DNA from: Clostridiaceae bacterium
GTDB taxonomy: Bacteria; Bacillota; Clostridia; Oscillospirales; Acutalibacteraceae
DNA: 7,282 nucleotides
Reading direction: 5' to 3'
Assembly: GCA_016297645.1 (NCBI GenBank)
Contig: JAEDGF010000087.1
Location: 1 to 7,282, forward strand
This document shows, piece by piece, positions 5,772 to 7,282 of this stretch. The notes below the pieces were generated by a model, which was not told where the DNA came from, did no database searches, and saw only the letters and a program-made list of their open reading frames with translations. Numbering within the stretch: position 1 is the stretch's first letter; each line of letters begins with the position of its first letter. The position numbers were made by a program, and so were the translations under genes.

Positions 5772-6416
5772 ATGGCTGCGATAAAAAAATCGTCACACAA
5801 AAACGCCACGCGTTCGCGTATGCTCATAAAAACCGCGTTCGCTGAGCTTCTGAATGAAAAGGATATCAACAAAATTACCGTAACGGATATCGTTGACCGC
5901 GCCAATATTTCACGCGGCACCTTCTACGCGCACTACCTCGATGTCTATGACCTCTATGCGGCGATTCAGACGAACATGATAGAGGCAATAGACGAGCTTT
6001 TGGATGAGCTGGGTACGAAAAATGTTATTCTCGACCCGACTGAGGCAATGACAAGGGCACTCACCTTCCTTGAAAAAAACAAGGACTACTACCGTCTGTT
6101 CGTGACCTCATCAAACGGTGAAAGGCTCCAAAGCCGTATAATCGGACGGCTTGAAGACAACTTCACGGCAGAGCTGAAAGAAATGATTCCGGCTGAGGAT
6201 TTTAACGATGTTATGTGCTACCTCGCGTTCATTTTGGGCGGCATTCAGACGGTAACTGTTCACTGGCTCGAAAACAGGCTTCCCGTTTCGGCACAAACGC
6301 TTGCCGCACATCTTTCGGATGCGTACACAAATGTTCGTCCCGCGATTATTAAACGCCTTGCCGAAGAAAATGCAAAAAGACTGCTTCCGAACACGGAAAA
6401 TGCGTCTGAAAACTAA
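5772..6416 (+). CDS. TetR/AcrR-family transcriptional regulator
   Basis: The 214-residue protein has the normal size and layout of a TetR repressor. After a basic N-terminal tail (MAAIKKSSHKNATRSR), residues 15-60 form the DNA-binding domain, with the helix-turn-helix at 36-57 (TVTDIVDRANISRGTFYAHY). This is the classic TetR pattern in which the recognition helix ends in TFYxHY. Residues about 61-200 are the helical ligand and dimer domain, with YYRLF (106-110) and a hydrophobic stretch at 148-166 (CYLAFILGGIQTVTVHW). The end is charged. ATG 5772 has AGGAG (5760-5764) seven bases upstream. The gene stands alone before a strong terminator. Its nearest enzyme genes are the aldolase and aminotransferase, so it may control them and sense a pathway metabolite, but a target elsewhere cannot be excluded. 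Confidence 0.92.
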   Translation: MAAIKKSSHKNATRSRMLIKTAFAELLNEKDINKITVTDIVDRANISRGTFYAHYLDVYDLYAAIQTNMIEAIDELLDELGTKNVILDPTEAMTRALTFLEKNKDYYRLFVTSSNGERLQSRIIGRLEDNFTAELKEMIPAEDFNDVMCYLAFILGGIQTVTVHWLENRLPVSAQTLAAHLSDAYTNVRPAIIKRLAEENAKRLLPNTENASEN

Positions 6417-6429
6417 AAACAACTTGACC

Positions 6430-6478
6430 GAAAACGGATCACGGAAGGGAGCTTACCTCCGCGGTTCGTTTTCTTTTT
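6430..6478 (+). terminator. Intrinsic terminator after the TetR gene
   Basis: The arms GAAAACG (6430-6436) and CGTTTTC (6467-6473) pair perfectly. Pairing continues inward, with G-U pairs and two mismatches, through CGGA/TCCG to a loop around GAGCTTA. TTTTT (6474-6478) follows at once. It begins 13 bases after the stop codon and separates the TetR gene from the secreted-protein unit. Confidence 0.85.
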
Positions 6479-6530
6479 AATTAAAAACATACTGAAACCT
6501 ATCAAAAAAATACAAATTGGCAAATATGTG

Positions 6531-6559
6531 TTGAAATTATTTGTGGAATCTGTTTTAAT
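6531..6559 (+). promoter_or_regulatory. Sigma-A promoter for the secreted-protein gene
   Basis: TTGAAA (6531-6536) and TTTAAT (6554-6559) are 17 bases apart, and TG at 6551-6552 gives an extended -10. Transcription would start near 6566, leaving a leader of about 50 nt with a small GCGG-CAA-CCGC stem (6578-6588), GTGA-CTA-TCAC (6590-6600) and GGAGG (6606-6610). Confidence 0.75.
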
Positions 6560-6617
6560 AGTATTGTGACAAAATGCGCGGCAACCGCCGTGACTATCAC
6601 TAAACGGAGGAAGAAAA

Positions 6618-7282
6618 ATGACACACAGACTCAAAACCGTGCTTTGCGCCGTTTTGGCATTTGCAATGCTCTTCACATCAATGCCTGCCGGAATTGCGCT
6701 CGCGGAAAGTGAAAGCGACACGATCGGGCTTACCTTCCCTATCGAAAACGAAACGCTTTTGCCCGAAAATGTTTACTCATTTTCACCTGAGGAGGACGGA
6801 TATTATTCCGTTATTTCAAACTTTAATATCTTTTATTTCAAAGAGGACGGCAACAGCTTTTTTGAAATGAACGGCTTGCGCAACTACGAGTATAAGTATC
6901 TCAAAGCCGACAGTACCTACACGGTTTCAATGCAAAATATCGAGAACGACTACCGTCTGACCGTAAGAAAAGCCGAAGCTCCGACTCATCTTTACGGCGC
7001 AGAGGAGTTTTGCATCGACGAAGGAACACATCGTACGATCGAAATAATCGACATGGGCGAAACCGGTTATCTTGATGCACAAACATCGAAGGTCTACATG
7101 AAAGACAGCTCGATAGCCGTTGTTGAGAACATTGAAGCACACGGCTCGATAGACGAAAACGGCGAAGTTACATACAAAGCAGAGGTGACTTTTACCGGCG
7201 TAGCACCCGGCGAAACGGAGCTCTGCATCGAAACGGCAGACGGCAAAAAAACTGCCGCAAGCGTTATCGTTTTTTCGGGCAG
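6618..7282 (+). CDS. Secreted protein with beta-rich module and BIG2-like Ig module (3' end outside window)
   Basis: The frame is open from ATG 6618 to the window end: 221 codons plus two bases. GGAGG (6606-6610) lies seven bases before the start. Residues 1-29 are a textbook signal peptide: MTHRLK, a hydrophobic core (VLCAVLAFAMLFTSM) and an ALA-ESE cleavage site after residue 29, so the product is exported. Residues about 35-118 look like a beta-sandwich module, with FSPEEDGYYSV (55-65) and ADSTYTVSM (97-105), the pattern of pre-peptidase-like domains in Clostridia surface proteins. Residues about 125-219 look like a bacterial Ig-like group 2 domain, ending FTGVAPGETELCIETADGKK before a final strand. 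Such proteins bind carbohydrate or cell-wall partners or carry a catalytic domain further on; neither that nor any wall anchor is visible here. It is independent of the TetR gene, being behind a terminator with its own promoter. Confidence 0.85.
   Translation, partial: MTHRLKTVLCAVLAFAMLFTSMPAGIALAESESDTIGLTFPIENETLLPENVYSFSPEEDGYYSVISNFNIFYFKEDGNSFFEMNGLRNYEYKYLKADSTYTVSMQNIENDYRLTVRKAEAPTHLYGAEEFCIDEGTHRTIEIIDMGETGYLDAQTSKVYMKDSSIAVVENIEAHGSIDENGEVTYKAEVTFTGVAPGETELCIETADGKKTAASVIVFSG

Noticed and set aside
5367..5920. Several 60-80 codon frames on both strands upstream of the TetR gene
   Set aside because: Low-complexity, lysine- or phenylalanine-rich translations without ribosome binding sites; the region is better explained as structured non-coding sequence.

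Overview
The window looks like chromosomal DNA of a Bacillota (Firmicutes) bacterium, probably a gut-type member of class Clostridia. This is inferred from strong GGAGG-type ribosome binding sites, sigma-A promoters with extended -10 elements, heavy AGA use for arginine in the best-expressed gene, and a secreted protein with a bacterial Ig-like module. No tRNA, rRNA, CRISPR array or insertion sequence was seen.

Left part, minus strand (1-2063): the edge of a surface-polysaccharide cluster. A FlaA1/CapD/PglF-type UDP-HexNAc 4,6-dehydratase gene (2063 to 409) is followed by a fragment of a family-4-type glycosyltransferase (about 382 to 1, running off the window). Both are damaged. The dehydratase lacks one T in each of two T runs and has lost most of its first nucleotide-binding domain. 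The glycosyltransferase lacks most of its N-terminal domain and changes frame at the junction. This is either real decay of the cluster or a local sequencing or assembly problem.

Middle (2064-6478), plus strand: a 440-bp divergent intergenic region carries a convincing extended -10 promoter with GTAC-containing inverted repeats. It drives an intact class III PLP aminotransferase resembling glutamate-1-semialdehyde aminomutase (2504-3982). After a 189-bp spacer rich in dyad symmetry comes a tandem class II aldolase/adducin protein (start best placed at TTG 4181, end 5401). Its first domain has the full zinc site and its second has a degenerate one. A 370-bp non-coding stretch with several hairpins, including a pseudoknot-capable one, leads to a TetR-family regulator (5772-6416) that ends at a clear intrinsic terminator. 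The three genes read as a metabolic module: a transaminase and an aldolase acting on a small carbonyl or amino compound, possibly controlled by the TetR protein. The substrate cannot be read from the sequence.

Right part (6479-7282): a separate transcription unit with a good promoter (TTGAAA-17-TTTAAT) and a strong ribosome binding site starts a secreted protein. It has a signal peptide, a beta-rich module and a BIG2-like Ig module, and is cut by the window end.
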